From an uncultured Tateyamaria sp. (GTDB lineage Bacteria; Pseudomonadota; Alphaproteobacteria; Rhodobacterales; Rhodobacteraceae), in NCBI RefSeq assembly GCF_947496075.1, contig NZ_CANMBJ010000004.1, positions 310,001 through 374,000 on the forward strand: 64,000 nt of DNA. Reading direction: 5' to 3'. Positions within the stretch are counted from its first letter, which is position 1; every line of letters starts with the position of its first letter. Shown here one piece after another: positions 25,722 through 34,374 of this stretch. Below the pieces are notes generated by a model. The model worked only from the letters and a program-made list of their open reading frames with translations, was not told where the DNA came from and ran no database searches. Position numbers and translations under genes: made by a program.

Positions 25722-26642
25722 TCAGTTTTCCTCCCCCACCACAATCACCTCAACCCGCCGGTTCGCTTCGCGCCCCGCTGCGGTGAGGTTGCTTGCCACC
25801 GGTGACAGATACCCCATGCCGCCTGCCTCGATCCGGTTTGGTGAGACATCATAGCGTTCGATCAGGCGATCCCGGACCGCGCTCGCCCGGGCGCGGGAAA
25901 TGGCGATGTTCGCTTCAAGCTCGCCGACAGTATCCGTATGCCCGACGATGGCGATGCGCAGGTTGGGGCGGTTCTCCATCAGCTGGGCGATCTGTTCGAG
26001 CTCGGGCGCACGCCCTTCACCAAGGTCAGTGGTGCCAGTTGCGAAGTCGAGGCTGCGCAGAATGGCCGATCCGGACGCGAGAAGAGATTGACCCAGATTT
26101 GCGGTTGGAGCCACGGGGATGTCTGCAGTCGGGGATGGGGTCGTTGGTACGGCAGCCTCTTGCGCGCCCACCTGCACCACTTGCAGATACCCCGCATCAG
26201 GCGCCGTGCTGGCCAGCAGCCACACGGCATCCCCTGTGCGCGGATGGCGCGCGCTTAGGAAGTGATAAGCGCGCACGTTCACATACATGTTGGGCGCGGG
26301 CAGCACATCAATTCCAAAGCGAAAATCAAAACCGCCGCATGCATTCGCGTCGCAATCGAGCAAAGTGTCATAGCCCGCATCGGCCAATTGCGCGCGCAGT
26401 GGGGCCAGGATTTGCAGGGGCGTCAGGCCTGGGGATGGAATGCGGTAGCTGCGCCGCTGCACGGGACCATCAATGCGTTCTGCTGCCACGTGCCCGTCCG
26501 CATAGGGCGCGGTGGCGACCGACACGCGATCCAACACGCTGTCGCGCGCAGCCGTCTGGCGGGCGTTTGAGGGCAGTTCAAGTTGCAGGGCAAGGGCAGG
26601 TCCCGCGAGTAGGCATACCAAAGCAGTCAAGCAGACCCGCAT
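25722..26642 (-). CDS. OmpA-family exported protein
   Basis: A 306-residue protein with a signal peptide (MRVCLTALVCLLAGPALA). The N-terminal half is an unassigned domain containing two cysteines in CDANACGG. The C-terminal OmpA domain (about 190-300) has IVGHTDTVGELEANIAISRARA, the peptidoglycan-binding signature, and closes with NRRVEVIVV. It should tether to the cell wall in the periplasm. The ATG is preferred at 26642; it follows the AhpD-like gene by two bases, indicating cotranscription. Confidence 0.85.
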   Translation of the reverse strand: MRVCLTALVCLLAGPALALQLELPSNARQTAARDSVLDRVSVATAPYADGHVAAERIDGPVQRRSYRIPSPGLTPLQILAPLRAQLADAGYDTLLDCDANACGGFDFRFGIDVLPAPNMYVNVRAYHFLSARHPRTGDAVWLLASTAPDAGYLQVVQVGAQEAAVPTTPSPTADIPVAPTANLGQSLLASGSAILRSLDFATGTTDLGEGRAPELEQIAQLMENRPNLRIAIVGHTDTVGELEANIAISRARASAVRDRLIERYDVSPNRIEAGGMGYLSPVASNLTAAGREANRRVEVIVVGEEN

Positions 26643-26644
26643 GT

Positions 26645-27211
26645 TCAACGCGCCTGCCCATGGTATTCGGGGTTCGGCCTCATAGCAGTAGCACTCGCCA
26701 CGCGGTTGGACATGTTGAAGAAGGCCGCCACGTTGATCAGGTCCCAGATGTCACGATCACTTAGCCCGTGATCGCGCAAGACCTGTCTATCGGGTTCCTC
26801 GATCCGGGCGGAGGCTACGGTGACCTTTTCCGCAAACTCCAGCATGGCGCGTCGGCGTGGCGTGACATCCGCTACACGCCAGTTCATCACCAGTTGTTCG
26901 CCCAGTTCCGGGTTTCCCGACAGTTGGCGCACCGCTGCCCCATGGGCCGTCAGGCAGTAGTAGCAGCGGTTCGTGGCACTGACGACGACAGCCACCATCT
27001 CGCGTTCGAGCTTTGACAGCCCGCTATCGGCCAGCATCAGGTCGTTGTAGAGCCCGGTAAAGGCATTCAGCTTGTCGGTATCGAACGCATGCGCTTTGAG
27101 CACGTTCGGGACCATGCCCAGCTTGTCCATGCACACGTCGAAATACTTTTGCGTGGCCTCGGGCAGGGGATCGACCATGGGCAGGTCGAGGGCGGTGGGC
27201 TGGTCTGTCAT
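26645..27211 (-). CDS. Peroxidase-related AhpD/CMD-family protein
   Basis: A 188-residue protein of the alkylhydroperoxidase-D-like (carboxymuconolactone decarboxylase) family. The active site is Cys83-YY-Cys86 with His90 (NRCYYCLTAHG), the motif of uncharacterised peroxidase-related enzymes. These reduce peroxides with thiol partners. The start at 27211 (MTDQPTALDLP) overlaps the GNAT stop by four bases; the longer frame would run deep into that gene. Confidence 0.85.
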   Translation of the reverse strand: MTDQPTALDLPMVDPLPEATQKYFDVCMDKLGMVPNVLKAHAFDTDKLNAFTGLYNDLMLADSGLSKLEREMVAVVVSATNRCYYCLTAHGAAVRQLSGNPELGEQLVMNWRVADVTPRRRAMLEFAEKVTVASARIEEPDRQVLRDHGLSDRDIWDLINVAAFFNMSNRVASATAMRPNPEYHGQAR

Positions 27212-27930
27212 GTGTTCTCCGGCGCTGTCCGGTAATGATAGCCACAGACCTGTCGGAACCCCAACCCCCGATAAAGCGCATTGGCGGGACCATTCGCCGC
27301 TGTGGTCAGCACGGCGATCCGATCTGCGCCATTTTCCGCCGCCCAGAACGCCGCGCGCCGCATGATCCACTGCGCGACGCCCTGTCGGCGCTGGTGGGCC
27401 AGCACCTCAACCGCGTGCACCATGGCGATGCCATCGTGGATGGCTGCGAATGCGGTGCCCGCCGGTTTGTCCTTGTGCCGGGCGAGGATGGCCGTTTTCA
27501 CCTTGGCCCGGTGCATCACGGCAAGGCGCGCGGGACCGATGCCACCTGCGGCCCAGATGTCTTCCATGATCGCCAGGGGTTCCCAGATGGAGAAAGCGGT
27601 GACGCGCGGGATGGGGATGTCGGTCAGCGTCGCAACGGGTGCAACATAGCCATTGGTGGGGTCGACAATGGTGTAGCCGTGGGCATCGAGCAGATGGTCA
27701 AGCGCGTCCTCATCCTGTCGCACCATGAAAAGCGGCGTCTGGCCAATGTCCCGCATGGCGGCTTCTGCAACGGCGAGGTCGGGTTTGGTTACTGGCCCTT
27801 CCGCTGTTGCCGCGGACACCCGTTTGCCACCGCCCTGACCATCGCGGATGGCCCACGGTCCGGCGCGCGTTACCTTTGCCGCAGGCCATGTGCCATCAAT
27901 GGCAGCGTAGAACGCGGCCGTGTCAGTCAT
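27208..27930 (-). CDS. GNAT-family N-acetyltransferase
   Basis: A 240-residue protein. The GNAT core lies in the C-terminal half: VHAVEVLAHQRRQGVAQWIM contains the acetyl-CoA pyrophosphate loop (Q/R-x-x-G-x-A), followed by a helix and the NGPANALYRGLGFRQVCGYHYR end motif. The N-terminal half (about 1-110) is an additional module common in two-domain GNATs. The substrate is unknown. It overlaps the genes on both sides by four bases. Confidence 0.85.
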   Translation of the reverse strand: MTDTAAFYAAIDGTWPAAKVTRAGPWAIRDGQGGGKRVSAATAEGPVTKPDLAVAEAAMRDIGQTPLFMVRQDEDALDHLLDAHGYTIVDPTNGYVAPVATLTDIPIPRVTAFSIWEPLAIMEDIWAAGGIGPARLAVMHRAKVKTAILARHKDKPAGTAFAAIHDGIAMVHAVEVLAHQRRQGVAQWIMRRAAFWAAENGADRIAVLTTAANGPANALYRGLGFRQVCGYHYRTAPENT

Positions 27931-28649
27931 GCCGGGAAGTGATCTGACAATGTGCTGAGGGCCGCGTCCACTTCGGCCCCGTCTGTGCCGCGAATGACGA
28001 CATTGGCCCCAAAGCGCCCGTTCTGGATAAAGGGATATGAGCCGATGCTGAGGTCCGGGTGGGCCGCCGCCAATTCGCCCAAGGGCCCCGCGATATCACC
28101 CTCACCCCGCTCGATCCGCAGGGTTTTCGAGATGAGTGGCGCGCCACCCGTCAGCGTGGGCAGGACAGAAGCGACCATGGCCTGAAACACCGATGGCACG
28201 CCCGCCATGACGTGAACGTTCTGGATTGTGAAGCCCGGCGCGGCGGACACCGGATTGTCGATCAGGGCAGCTCCATCAGGGATGCGCGCCATGCGCAGGC
28301 GCGCGGTATTCAGTTCAGTGCCGGATTTTGCATAGTGTTCGGCCAGAATGGCACGGGCGTCATCACGGATGTCGATATGCGTGTCAAAGGCCGCCGCGAT
28401 GCAGTCAGCCGTGATGTCATCATGGGTGGGGCCAATGCCGCCGGACGTAAATACGGTATCGTATGCCGCTGACAGCGCGCGGACCGCTGCAACAATCGCG
28501 CTTTGGTCATCGCTGACGACCCGCACCTCTTTCAGGTCGATGCCGTGTTCGGTCAATTGGCCCGCAAGATGGTGCATGTTGGCATCGCGGGTGCGGCCCG
28601 AGAGGATCTCGTCTCCGATCACCAGCATGGCAGCGGTGGGGTTCGGCAT
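27927..28649 (-). CDS. CinA-like molybdopterin-binding domain protein
   Basis: A 240-residue protein comprising only the MoCF (molybdopterin-binding-like) domain of CinA. Signatures are VIGDEILSGRTRDANMHHLA near the start and VFTSGGIGPTHDDITADC. Full CinA adds a C-terminal NMN deamidase domain, absent here, so it is the short form common in alphaproteobacteria, possibly acting as an ADP-ribose pyrophosphatase. It is the first gene of the four-gene minus-strand unit ending with the OmpA-like gene and is divergent from sfsA. Confidence 0.87.
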   Translation of the reverse strand: MPNPTAAMLVIGDEILSGRTRDANMHHLAGQLTEHGIDLKEVRVVSDDQSAIVAAVRALSAAYDTVFTSGGIGPTHDDITADCIAAAFDTHIDIRDDARAILAEHYAKSGTELNTARLRMARIPDGAALIDNPVSAAPGFTIQNVHVMAGVPSVFQAMVASVLPTLTGGAPLISKTLRIERGEGDIAGPLGELAAAHPDLSIGSYPFIQNGRFGANVVIRGTDGAEVDAALSTLSDHFPA

Positions 28650-28709
28650 CTTGTGCTTCCTTCTTGACCCATCTTGTTGAGGGGCCAGTCACGGTATAGG
28701 CCTGCCCCC

Positions 28710-29414
28710 ATGCGCTTTCAAACCGAACTTGTGCCTGCCACCCTGATCCGCCGCTACAAACGCTTTCTGGCCGATTGCCGGTTGGAGGATGGGCGCGAAG
28801 TGGTGGCCCACTGCGCCAATCCCGGCTCGATGATGGGGCTGGCCGACCCAGGCATGCGGATCTGGCTGGAACCCAATGACGACCCGAAAAAGAAGCTGAA
28901 ATTCGGCTGGCGCTTGGTTGAACATGAGAGCGGGCACTTCACCGGCGTGGACACATCTGTGCCCAACAAGGCCCTGCGCGCGGCCTTTGAGGCGCGCAAG
29001 GTGCCGGGTTTTGATGCGTACACAACGGTGCGGCCCGAGCAGAAATATGGCGAGGTCAGCCGGATCGACTTTCTCTTGCAGGGAGACGGGGTGCCGGATG
29101 CCTATGTCGAGGTGAAATCAGTGACCCTGTCCCGCCAGAATGGTTTGGCGGAGTTCCCCGATTCCGTCACCGCCCGTGGGGCGAAGCATTTGCAGGAACT
29201 GTCCCGCATGGCGGACGCCGGGCATCGGGCGGTGATGCTGTATCTGGTACAGCGCACAGATTGTGATCGCTTCGCCCTCGCCAGCGACATCGATCCGGGA
29301 TATGCTGGTGCGTATGCGGCCGCATCCGGGGCGGGGGTGGAAACCCTGTGCCTTGGCTCCCATATTACGCCCGCCGGCGTACAATTGGGTGGGCCGTTGG
29401 CCGTGGTCATCTGA
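28710..29414 (+). CDS. sfsA: Sugar fermentation stimulation protein SfsA (nuclease-like)
   Basis: A 234-residue SfsA. Conserved blocks are RRYKRFLADCRLEDG, VAHCANPGSMMGL, SRIDFLL and DAYVEVKSVTL, which carry the PD-(D/E)XK-like residues, and EFPDSVTARGAKHLQEL. The E. coli protein binds DNA and was described as a sugar fermentation regulator; the core resembles nucleases. The start at 28710 (MRFQTELVPATL) fits the family's N-terminus. Confidence 0.92.
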   Translation: MRFQTELVPATLIRRYKRFLADCRLEDGREVVAHCANPGSMMGLADPGMRIWLEPNDDPKKKLKFGWRLVEHESGHFTGVDTSVPNKALRAAFEARKVPGFDAYTTVRPEQKYGEVSRIDFLLQGDGVPDAYVEVKSVTLSRQNGLAEFPDSVTARGAKHLQELSRMADAGHRAVMLYLVQRTDCDRFALASDIDPGYAGAYAAASGAGVETLCLGSHITPAGVQLGGPLAVVI

Positions 29415-29463
29415 CCCACTGGCCCTTATTGCCGCAGTGCAGTATGTTTGACAGGTGAACGCT

Positions 29464-30288
29464 ATGGAGCGCGCTTTGGACCATGATACTCGTGGCCGTC
29501 TGACCAAGGACGGTATACGCATCTATGACCCTTCGGACTTTGCCGGGATGCACGCGGCAGGGCGGCTTGCGGCCGAGATTCTGGACGCGATGTCAGCCCA
29601 CGTGTTTCCGGGCCAGACCACAGGTGCCATCGACAAGATCATTACCGACATGGTCGAGGCGGCGGGCGCGACCTCGGCCACAATCGGGTACAAGGGTTAT
29701 CAGCACGCCAGCTGCATCAGTGTGAACCATGTTGTCTGCCACGGCATTCCCGGCGACAAGGTTCTGAAAGATGGCGACATTCTGAACATCGACGTAACGG
29801 TCATTGTCGATGGCTGGTACGGTGATACGAGCCGCATGTTCGTGGCGGGCAGACTGCCCCGCAAGGCCGAGCGCCTGATTGAAATCACTCATGACAGCCT
29901 GATGCGCGGGATCGAAGCGGTGAAGCCCGGCAACACCTTTGGCGACATTGGCTATGCCATCCAGAGCTTTGTCGAAAGCCACCGCATGTCCGTCGTGCGC
30001 GACTTCTGCGGGCACGGGCTGGGCCGCGTGTTTCATGCACCGCCCAACGTTCTGCACTATGGCCGTCCGGGGACGGGGGCCGTGCTTGAGCCCGGCATGT
30101 TCTTCACCATCGAACCTATGGTGAACCTTGGCCGTCCGGAGACCAAGACGCTGGCTGACGATTGGACTGCGGTGACCCGCGACAAATCCTTGTCGGCGCA
30201 GTTTGAGCATTCCGTGGGTGTGACCGAGGACGGGGCTGAGATCTTTACCCTGTCGCCGGCAGGCACATTTCACCCGACCTATGGTTAA
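29464..30288 (+). CDS. map: Type I methionine aminopeptidase
   Basis: A 274-residue Map. The five metal ligands are visible: Asp in LNIDVTVIVDGWYGD (two Asp), His in CGHGLGRVFH, Glu in FFTIEPMV and Glu in FEHSVGV. The substrate His lies in SVNHVVCHGIP. It removes the initiator Met from new proteins in the cytoplasm. The ATG at 29464 has AGGTGA five bases upstream and is preferred to the GTG at 29455. A second in-frame stop (TAG) two codons after the TAA coincides with the left end of a palindromic repeat. Confidence 0.95.
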   Translation: MERALDHDTRGRLTKDGIRIYDPSDFAGMHAAGRLAAEILDAMSAHVFPGQTTGAIDKIITDMVEAAGATSATIGYKGYQHASCISVNHVVCHGIPGDKVLKDGDILNIDVTVIVDGWYGDTSRMFVAGRLPRKAERLIEITHDSLMRGIEAVKPGNTFGDIGYAIQSFVESHRMSVVRDFCGHGLGRVFHAPPNVLHYGRPGTGAVLEPGMFFTIEPMVNLGRPETKTLADDWTAVTRDKSLSAQFEHSVGVTEDGAEIFTLSPAGTFHPTYG

Positions 30289-30290
30289 GT

Positions 30291-30317
30291 GTAGGGCGGA
30301 CGACACGTCCGCCTTAC
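30291..30317. repeat. Palindromic GTAGGGCG...CGCCTTAC element (copy a)
   Basis: An 8-bp stem GGCGGACG/CGTCCGCC with loop ACA, flanked by GTAG and TTAC. It lies just after the map stop; its left TAG is in the map reading frame. It is a member of the family described in the findings. Confidence 0.8.
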
Positions 30318-30383
30318 GAGTGGTGTAAGGGGCAGCTTGCTGCACTTGAGCGGCATCTGCATAGCGCGATGATAGCCACATCT

Positions 30384-30430
30384 GTAAGGCGCACCTCCGG
30401 TGCGCCGGGCGGAGGTCACCTCCGCCTTAC
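30384..30430. repeat. Paired palindromic element (copies b1 and b2) at the rsmD stop
   Basis: Two hairpins side by side: GGCGCACC/GGTGCGCC with loop TCC, then GGCGGAGG/CCTCCGCC with loop TCA. The outer ends GTAAGGCG and CGCCTTAC are themselves inverted. The right end, read on the minus strand, supplies the TAA stop of rsmD. Confidence 0.85.
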
Positions 30431-30972
30431 TGCCTCTCAAGCAGCGTGACGTGTGTGCCCCCGAACCGCCGTTGGTCCAGCAGCACGTAACCCGCAGGCG
30501 CGGTCATCGGGGCGCTTTCTTCCCACACGATCACGGCCTCGGGCGCGCACCAGTCCCGAACCGCGTTCAACGCCTTCTCTCCCATCCCCTTGCCATATGG
30601 TGGGTCGAGGAAGACCAGATCAAACGGAGCGCCAGCCCAGGCCATGGGCCGCGTTGCATCGCCGCGCATCAGCTGCGCTTGGTGACCCGCCTCCAGCTTC
30701 TGGATGTTCTGCGTGATCAGCTTTTGTCCGACCCGGCCGTTTTCCACGAACACCGCTGCCTTCGCCCCGCGTGACAATGCTTCGAACCCCAGGGCGCCCG
30801 TCCCGGCAAATAGGTCCAGCACATGCGCCCCTTCGATCACCCCGCGATGGGTCAGCATGGAAAACAGGCTTTCGCGCACACGGTCGGGCGTTGGACGCAG
30901 ATGCGCGCCCGGATCGCCCTTGCCCACGGTGGCCAAAGGCACACCGCGCCACCGGCCCGCGATGATCCTCAC
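30427..30972 (-). CDS. rsmD: 16S rRNA (guanine966-N2)-methyltransferase RsmD
   Basis: A 181-residue SAM-dependent methyltransferase. SAM site DLFAGTGALGFEA lies at residues 53-65 and catalytic DPPYG at 123-127, preceded by LRPTPDRVRESLFSML, which is typical of RsmD. It methylates G966 of 16S rRNA in the small subunit. The start overlaps the FAD reductase stop by four bases. Its stop codon is built from the palindromic repeat end. Confidence 0.94.
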   Translation of the reverse strand: MRIIAGRWRGVPLATVGKGDPGAHLRPTPDRVRESLFSMLTHRGVIEGAHVLDLFAGTGALGFEALSRGAKAAVFVENGRVGQKLITQNIQKLEAGHQAQLMRGDATRPMAWAGAPFDLVFLDPPYGKGMGEKALNAVRDWCAPEAVIVWEESAPMTAPAGYVLLDQRRFGGTHVTLLERQ

Positions 30973-32171
30973 TTCAAGAGCGCCTTGAGATCACCATCGG
31001 GGTCTGCGACCACCGCCGGGTCCGCCGACTTACCAGCCTCGATCAGTCGTTTGCCGATCATGTAGGCGCGCGGGTCATTCGCCGCATCCACGGCCAGCAG
31101 CCTGTCACCCGCGTAGTACCAGAAGGACTTTGCTGCTCCTCCATCCCGCGTTACGACCCGGTCGTAACCGGTGTTCAGCCCGGCGATCTGCAGCTTCACG
31201 TCGTACTGATCGGACCAGAACCAGGGGCGTGCGACATAGTCCTTACCTGCCCCCATGATGTTTTCCGCCACGCATTCCGCCTGATCAATGGCGTTTGGCA
31301 CGCTTTCCAGCCGGATGCGGTCACCGCGATAGGGGAAGGATGCGCAATCGCCCGCGGCCCAGACATGGGGCGCAGAGGTGCGGCCCTGGGCATCCGTGGC
31401 GATGCCATTGTCTATGGCAATCCCGGCCGCCTCCGCCAGGTCGCTGCCCGGGGAAATACCAACCCCCACGATCACAAGGTCCACATCCAGCGTGGTTCCG
31501 TCCGTCAACTCTGCCCCCGACACTGTCCCGTCGCCGATCAGCCGTGTCAGGCCGACGCCTTCGCGCAGGTCAACGCCGTGGCCCTTGTGCAGATCGCGGA
31601 AGTAGTCGCTGGTCTGGGGCGCCGCGACCCGTTGTAGGATGCGGTCCGCCATTTCGACCAGAACCACGTTCAGGCCAAGCTTGCAGCACACCGCTGCCGC
31701 CTCAAGCCCGATATAGCCGCCGCCGACGATCAATGCCGTCTTGCCCGCCTTGCACCACGGCGCCATCGTGTCCACGTCTGCAAGATCACGGACAGTAAAC
31801 ACACCTTCCAGATCACCACCGATGGACGCGGGCAGCCGCCGCGGAGCAGACCCGGTGGTCAGCACAAGGTCGGTATAATCCAACACCTCATCCCCAACCG
31901 TAACGGTCCGGGCTGCAGTATCGATCGCCGTCACGGTCTGCCCGGTGCGCAGATCGATTTTGTTGTCGGTGTAAAAGCTGTCGGGCCGCAGGAACATCCG
32001 CTCAAGCGGCATTTCACCCAGCAGGTAGGCCTTGGACAGGGGGGGGCGTTGATAGGGCAGCGCAGGTTCGGACCCGATCAGCGTCACGCGCCCTTCGAAG
32101 CCGCCATTGCGCAGTTTGGCGACGCAAGACGACCCTGCCTGCCCTGCTCCGATCACCACAACATGGCTCAT
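30969..32171 (-). CDS. FAD/NAD(P)-dependent ferredoxin (rubredoxin/putidaredoxin-type) reductase
   Basis: A 400-residue flavoprotein. It has two Rossmann sites: VIGAGQAGSSCVAKL at the N-terminus for FAD and LIVGGGYIGLEAAAV (about 145-160) for NAD(P)H. The later GDCASFP motif binds FAD, and the C-terminal reductase domain follows (FWSDQYDVKLQIAG). This set is typical of reductases feeding electrons to small ferredoxins for P450s or dioxygenases; no such partner is nearby. The ATG at 32171 has AAAGGTGA upstream and is preferred to the GTG nine bases earlier. Confidence 0.88.
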   Translation of the reverse strand: MSHVVVIGAGQAGSSCVAKLRNGGFEGRVTLIGSEPALPYQRPPLSKAYLLGEMPLERMFLRPDSFYTDNKIDLRTGQTVTAIDTAARTVTVGDEVLDYTDLVLTTGSAPRRLPASIGGDLEGVFTVRDLADVDTMAPWCKAGKTALIVGGGYIGLEAAAVCCKLGLNVVLVEMADRILQRVAAPQTSDYFRDLHKGHGVDLREGVGLTRLIGDGTVSGAELTDGTTLDVDLVIVGVGISPGSDLAEAAGIAIDNGIATDAQGRTSAPHVWAAGDCASFPYRGDRIRLESVPNAIDQAECVAENIMGAGKDYVARPWFWSDQYDVKLQIAGLNTGYDRVVTRDGGAAKSFWYYAGDRLLAVDAANDPRAYMIGKRLIEAGKSADPAVVADPDGDLKALLK

Positions 32172-32257
32172 GTGATTCACCTTTACCCTCGCCCTTTGCC
32201 GTAGCGCAGCCTATATCGCAGAAGAAGACAGACGCAATTCCAAGAAAGGCGCAAACA

Positions 32258-32746
32258 ATGGCAATTTCTGTAGGCGACACGCTGCCCGACGCGACACTTG
32301 TTCACCTGGGCGATGAAGGCCCCGAACAGGTGCAATTGAGCGAGAAGACCAAGGGCCGCAAGGTTGTGATCTTTGCCCTGCCCGGTGCCTATACCGGCAC
32401 GTGCAGCACCGCCCACGTGCCCAGCTTTATCCGGACCAAGGACGGTTTCGCCAGCAAGGGTGTGGACGAGGTGATCTGTGTCTCTGTCAACGACCCCTTC
32501 GTCATGGGCGCCTGGGGCGAGGCGACAGGTGCCACCAAGGCAGGCATAACAATGCTGGGCGATCCCGATGCGACTTTTACCAAGGCCATGGGCCGTGCAT
32601 TCACAGCCCCGCCCGTGGGTCTTTACGATCGCTCAACCCGCTACGCGATGGTTGTCGAAGACGGCAAAGTGACCGTGCTGCAGGAAGAAGAGAATCCCGG
32701 CGTCTGCGACGTATCAGGCGGTGAGGCTCTGCTGGAAGCGATCTGA
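32258..32746 (+). CDS. Peroxiredoxin, Prx5 type
   Basis: A 162-residue peroxiredoxin. The peroxidatic Cys49 lies in FALPGAYTGTCSTAHVP, the Prx5/hybrid signature, with the following WGEATGA and GDPDATFTKAMG segments. It reduces H2O2 and alkyl peroxides, probably with glutaredoxin/glutathione or thioredoxin. It is a single gene with its own terminator 25 bases after the stop, divergent from the FAD reductase gene. Confidence 0.92.
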   Translation: MAISVGDTLPDATLVHLGDEGPEQVQLSEKTKGRKVVIFALPGAYTGTCSTAHVPSFIRTKDGFASKGVDEVICVSVNDPFVMGAWGEATGATKAGITMLGDPDATFTKAMGRAFTAPPVGLYDRSTRYAMVVEDGKVTVLQEEENPGVCDVSGGEALLEAI

Positions 32747-32770
32747 GCACGCGCCAAATCAACCTGACGC

Positions 32771-32800
32771 AAAAGGCCCCCGATCCGGGGGCCTTTTTTT
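32771..32800 (+). terminator. Rho-independent terminator after the peroxiredoxin gene
   Basis: AAAGGCCCCCG and CGGGGGCCTTT form a perfect 11-bp stem with loop ATC, followed by a run of T. As the minus-strand pterin dehydratase gene converges here, it may serve both directions. Confidence 0.92.
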
Positions 32801-32828
32801 CATTTGGATCACATTGGCCTCGCCCGCG

Positions 32829-33125
32829 CTACTCGACCAAGCTGTCCAGTTTGCGCGCCAGTTTCACGTCAAGCGGGCTCAGCCCACCCACGTCATGCGT
32901 GGTCAGGGTTACCTCGACCCGCTTGTAGACATTGAACCACTCCGGGTGGTGATCCCACTTTTCCGCCCAGATGGCCGCGCGGGTCATCCATCCAAACGCA
33001 TCCACAAAATCAGCGAATTCAAAGGTCTTGTGGATCGCATCGCGCCCGTCGGTTACGGCCCATCCGGTGGCAAGCAACGGGTCCAGCAGCGTGCTCCGCG
33101 TCTCATCGCTCAGCTTTTCCATCAT
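32829..33125 (-). CDS. phhB: 4a-hydroxytetrahydrobiopterin dehydratase (PCD)
   Basis: A 98-residue protein with the full PCD pattern: [21 protein letters not shown], then [18 protein letters not shown] containing the paired active-site His, and [13 protein letters not shown]. It dehydrates the carbinolamine made by aromatic amino acid hydroxylases; a hydroxylase is not in the window. The start overlaps the FemAB-like gene stop by four bases, so it belongs to the minus-strand unit beginning with ridA. Confidence 0.93.
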   Translation of the reverse strand: MMEKLSDETRSTLLDPLLATGWAVTDGRDAIHKTFEFADFVDAFGWMTRAAIWAEKWDHHPEWFNVYKRVEVTLTTHDVGGLSPLDVKLARKLDSLVE

Positions 33126-34309
33126 TCCTGTTCCTCGATCTGGACCTTTTTGAAAGGTCCGTAGTCCGTGAGGATTTCGATCTCCTCTTCCACCGCCTCA
33201 CGTTCGGCTTCGAGGTAGCGGGCCACCGCGTCGGCAAAGCCCGGATCACCCAACCAGTGCAGGCTGTGGGTCTGCGTGGGCAAGTAGCCCCGTGCCAGCT
33301 TGTGTTCGCCCTGTGCCCCTGCCTCGACACGGGCCAGCCCGTGTTGGATGGCGATGTCGATGGCCTGATAGTAGCACAGCTCAAAATGTAAGCAGGGGTG
33401 ATGCTCGATACATCCCCAATAGCGGCCAAAGAGCGTTTCCGCGCCTAAAAAATTGAGTGCGCCCGCAACATAGCGCCCGTCACGTTCGGCCAGCACCAGC
33501 GCCATGTCATCGGCCAACGTCTCCTGCGCGATGTCAAAGAAGCGGCGGGTCAGGTAAGGCGTGCCCCACTTGCGCGCGCCGGTGTCCTGGTAGAAGTGCC
33601 AGAATGCATCCCAGTGTTCAGGCCGCAGGTCATCACCCGTCAGCACGTGGATGGTGCCGCCGAACTCCTGCGCCCGCTGCCGCTCCTTGCGGATGTTCTT
33701 GCGCTTGCGACTGGAGAGCGAGGCGAGGAAATCGTCGAACGTGTCGTAGCCGTCGTTCAGCCAGTGGAACTGCTGCGTGGTCCGGGCCATCAGACCAAGG
33801 TCAGCCCCGAAATCCCGCTCAGTTTCCGTGCAAAAGGTCACGTGCAGCGAGCTGAGATTGTTGTTTTCCCCCAGTTGCACCGCGCCCGAGATTAGCCCGC
33901 GCATCCCCAGTTCGGGAAAGTCCGGGTGGGTCAGGAACCTCCGACCCGTTGCGGGCGTGTGGGGGACCGCGATTTGCAGCTTGGGATAGTACCGCCCGCC
34001 GGCCCGTTCGAACGCGTGCGCCCAATTGTGGTCAAAGATGTATTCGCCCTGGCTGTGGCTTTTGGCGTACATCGGTGCAAAGCCGATGGTCTGCCCAGCC
34101 GCCATTGCCTGCAGGTATTGCGGTTGCCAGCCTGTGCCGGGACCGACCGAATTGCTGTCCTCCAGCGCCTTGAGAAAGCGGTACGTGGTGAAAGGGTCGT
34201 TTGGCCTGCCACCGTTTGCAGCCTCGGGACAAGCGCAGGCATCCCATTCCGTTTCCGAGACGGCGGACAGGCTGGGCAACACACGGATTTCAATCTCTTG
34301 TTCGGACAC
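33122..34309 (-). CDS. FemAB/GNAT-like N-acyltransferase (DUF482 type)
   Basis: A 395-residue protein of the peptidoglycan-bridge-like acyltransferase class known as DUF482. Markers are [32 protein letters not shown] (phosphate-binding helix), the [17 protein letters not shown] block and [22 protein letters not shown] near the end. The natural acceptor is unknown. A GTG at 34309 with AGGAAAG upstream is the likely start; the frame stays open 69 bases further to a TTG that overlaps the GDPD gene. Confidence 0.8.
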   Translation of the reverse strand: MSEQEIEIRVLPSLSAVSETEWDACACPEAANGGRPNDPFTTYRFLKALEDSNSVGPGTGWQPQYLQAMAAGQTIGFAPMYAKSHSQGEYIFDHNWAHAFERAGGRYYPKLQIAVPHTPATGRRFLTHPDFPELGMRGLISGAVQLGENNNLSSLHVTFCTETERDFGADLGLMARTTQQFHWLNDGYDTFDDFLASLSSRKRKNIRKERQRAQEFGGTIHVLTGDDLRPEHWDAFWHFYQDTGARKWGTPYLTRRFFDIAQETLADDMALVLAERDGRYVAGALNFLGAETLFGRYWGCIEHHPCLHFELCYYQAIDIAIQHGLARVEAGAQGEHKLARGYLPTQTHSLHWLGDPGFADAVARYLEAEREAVEEEIEILTDYGPFKKVQIEEQE

Positions 34310-34374
34310 GTGAGTCTTTCCTGGGGCCTTCCCCTGCACTTCGACCACTGAATGTGTGCCGCGCGCGGCGCGGT

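Noticed and set aside
30291-30430. The GC palindromes as ordinary rho-independent terminators only
   Set aside because: They lack T runs and recur with the same flanks and covarying stems at other loci, so they are better read as a repeat family, though they may also end transcripts.
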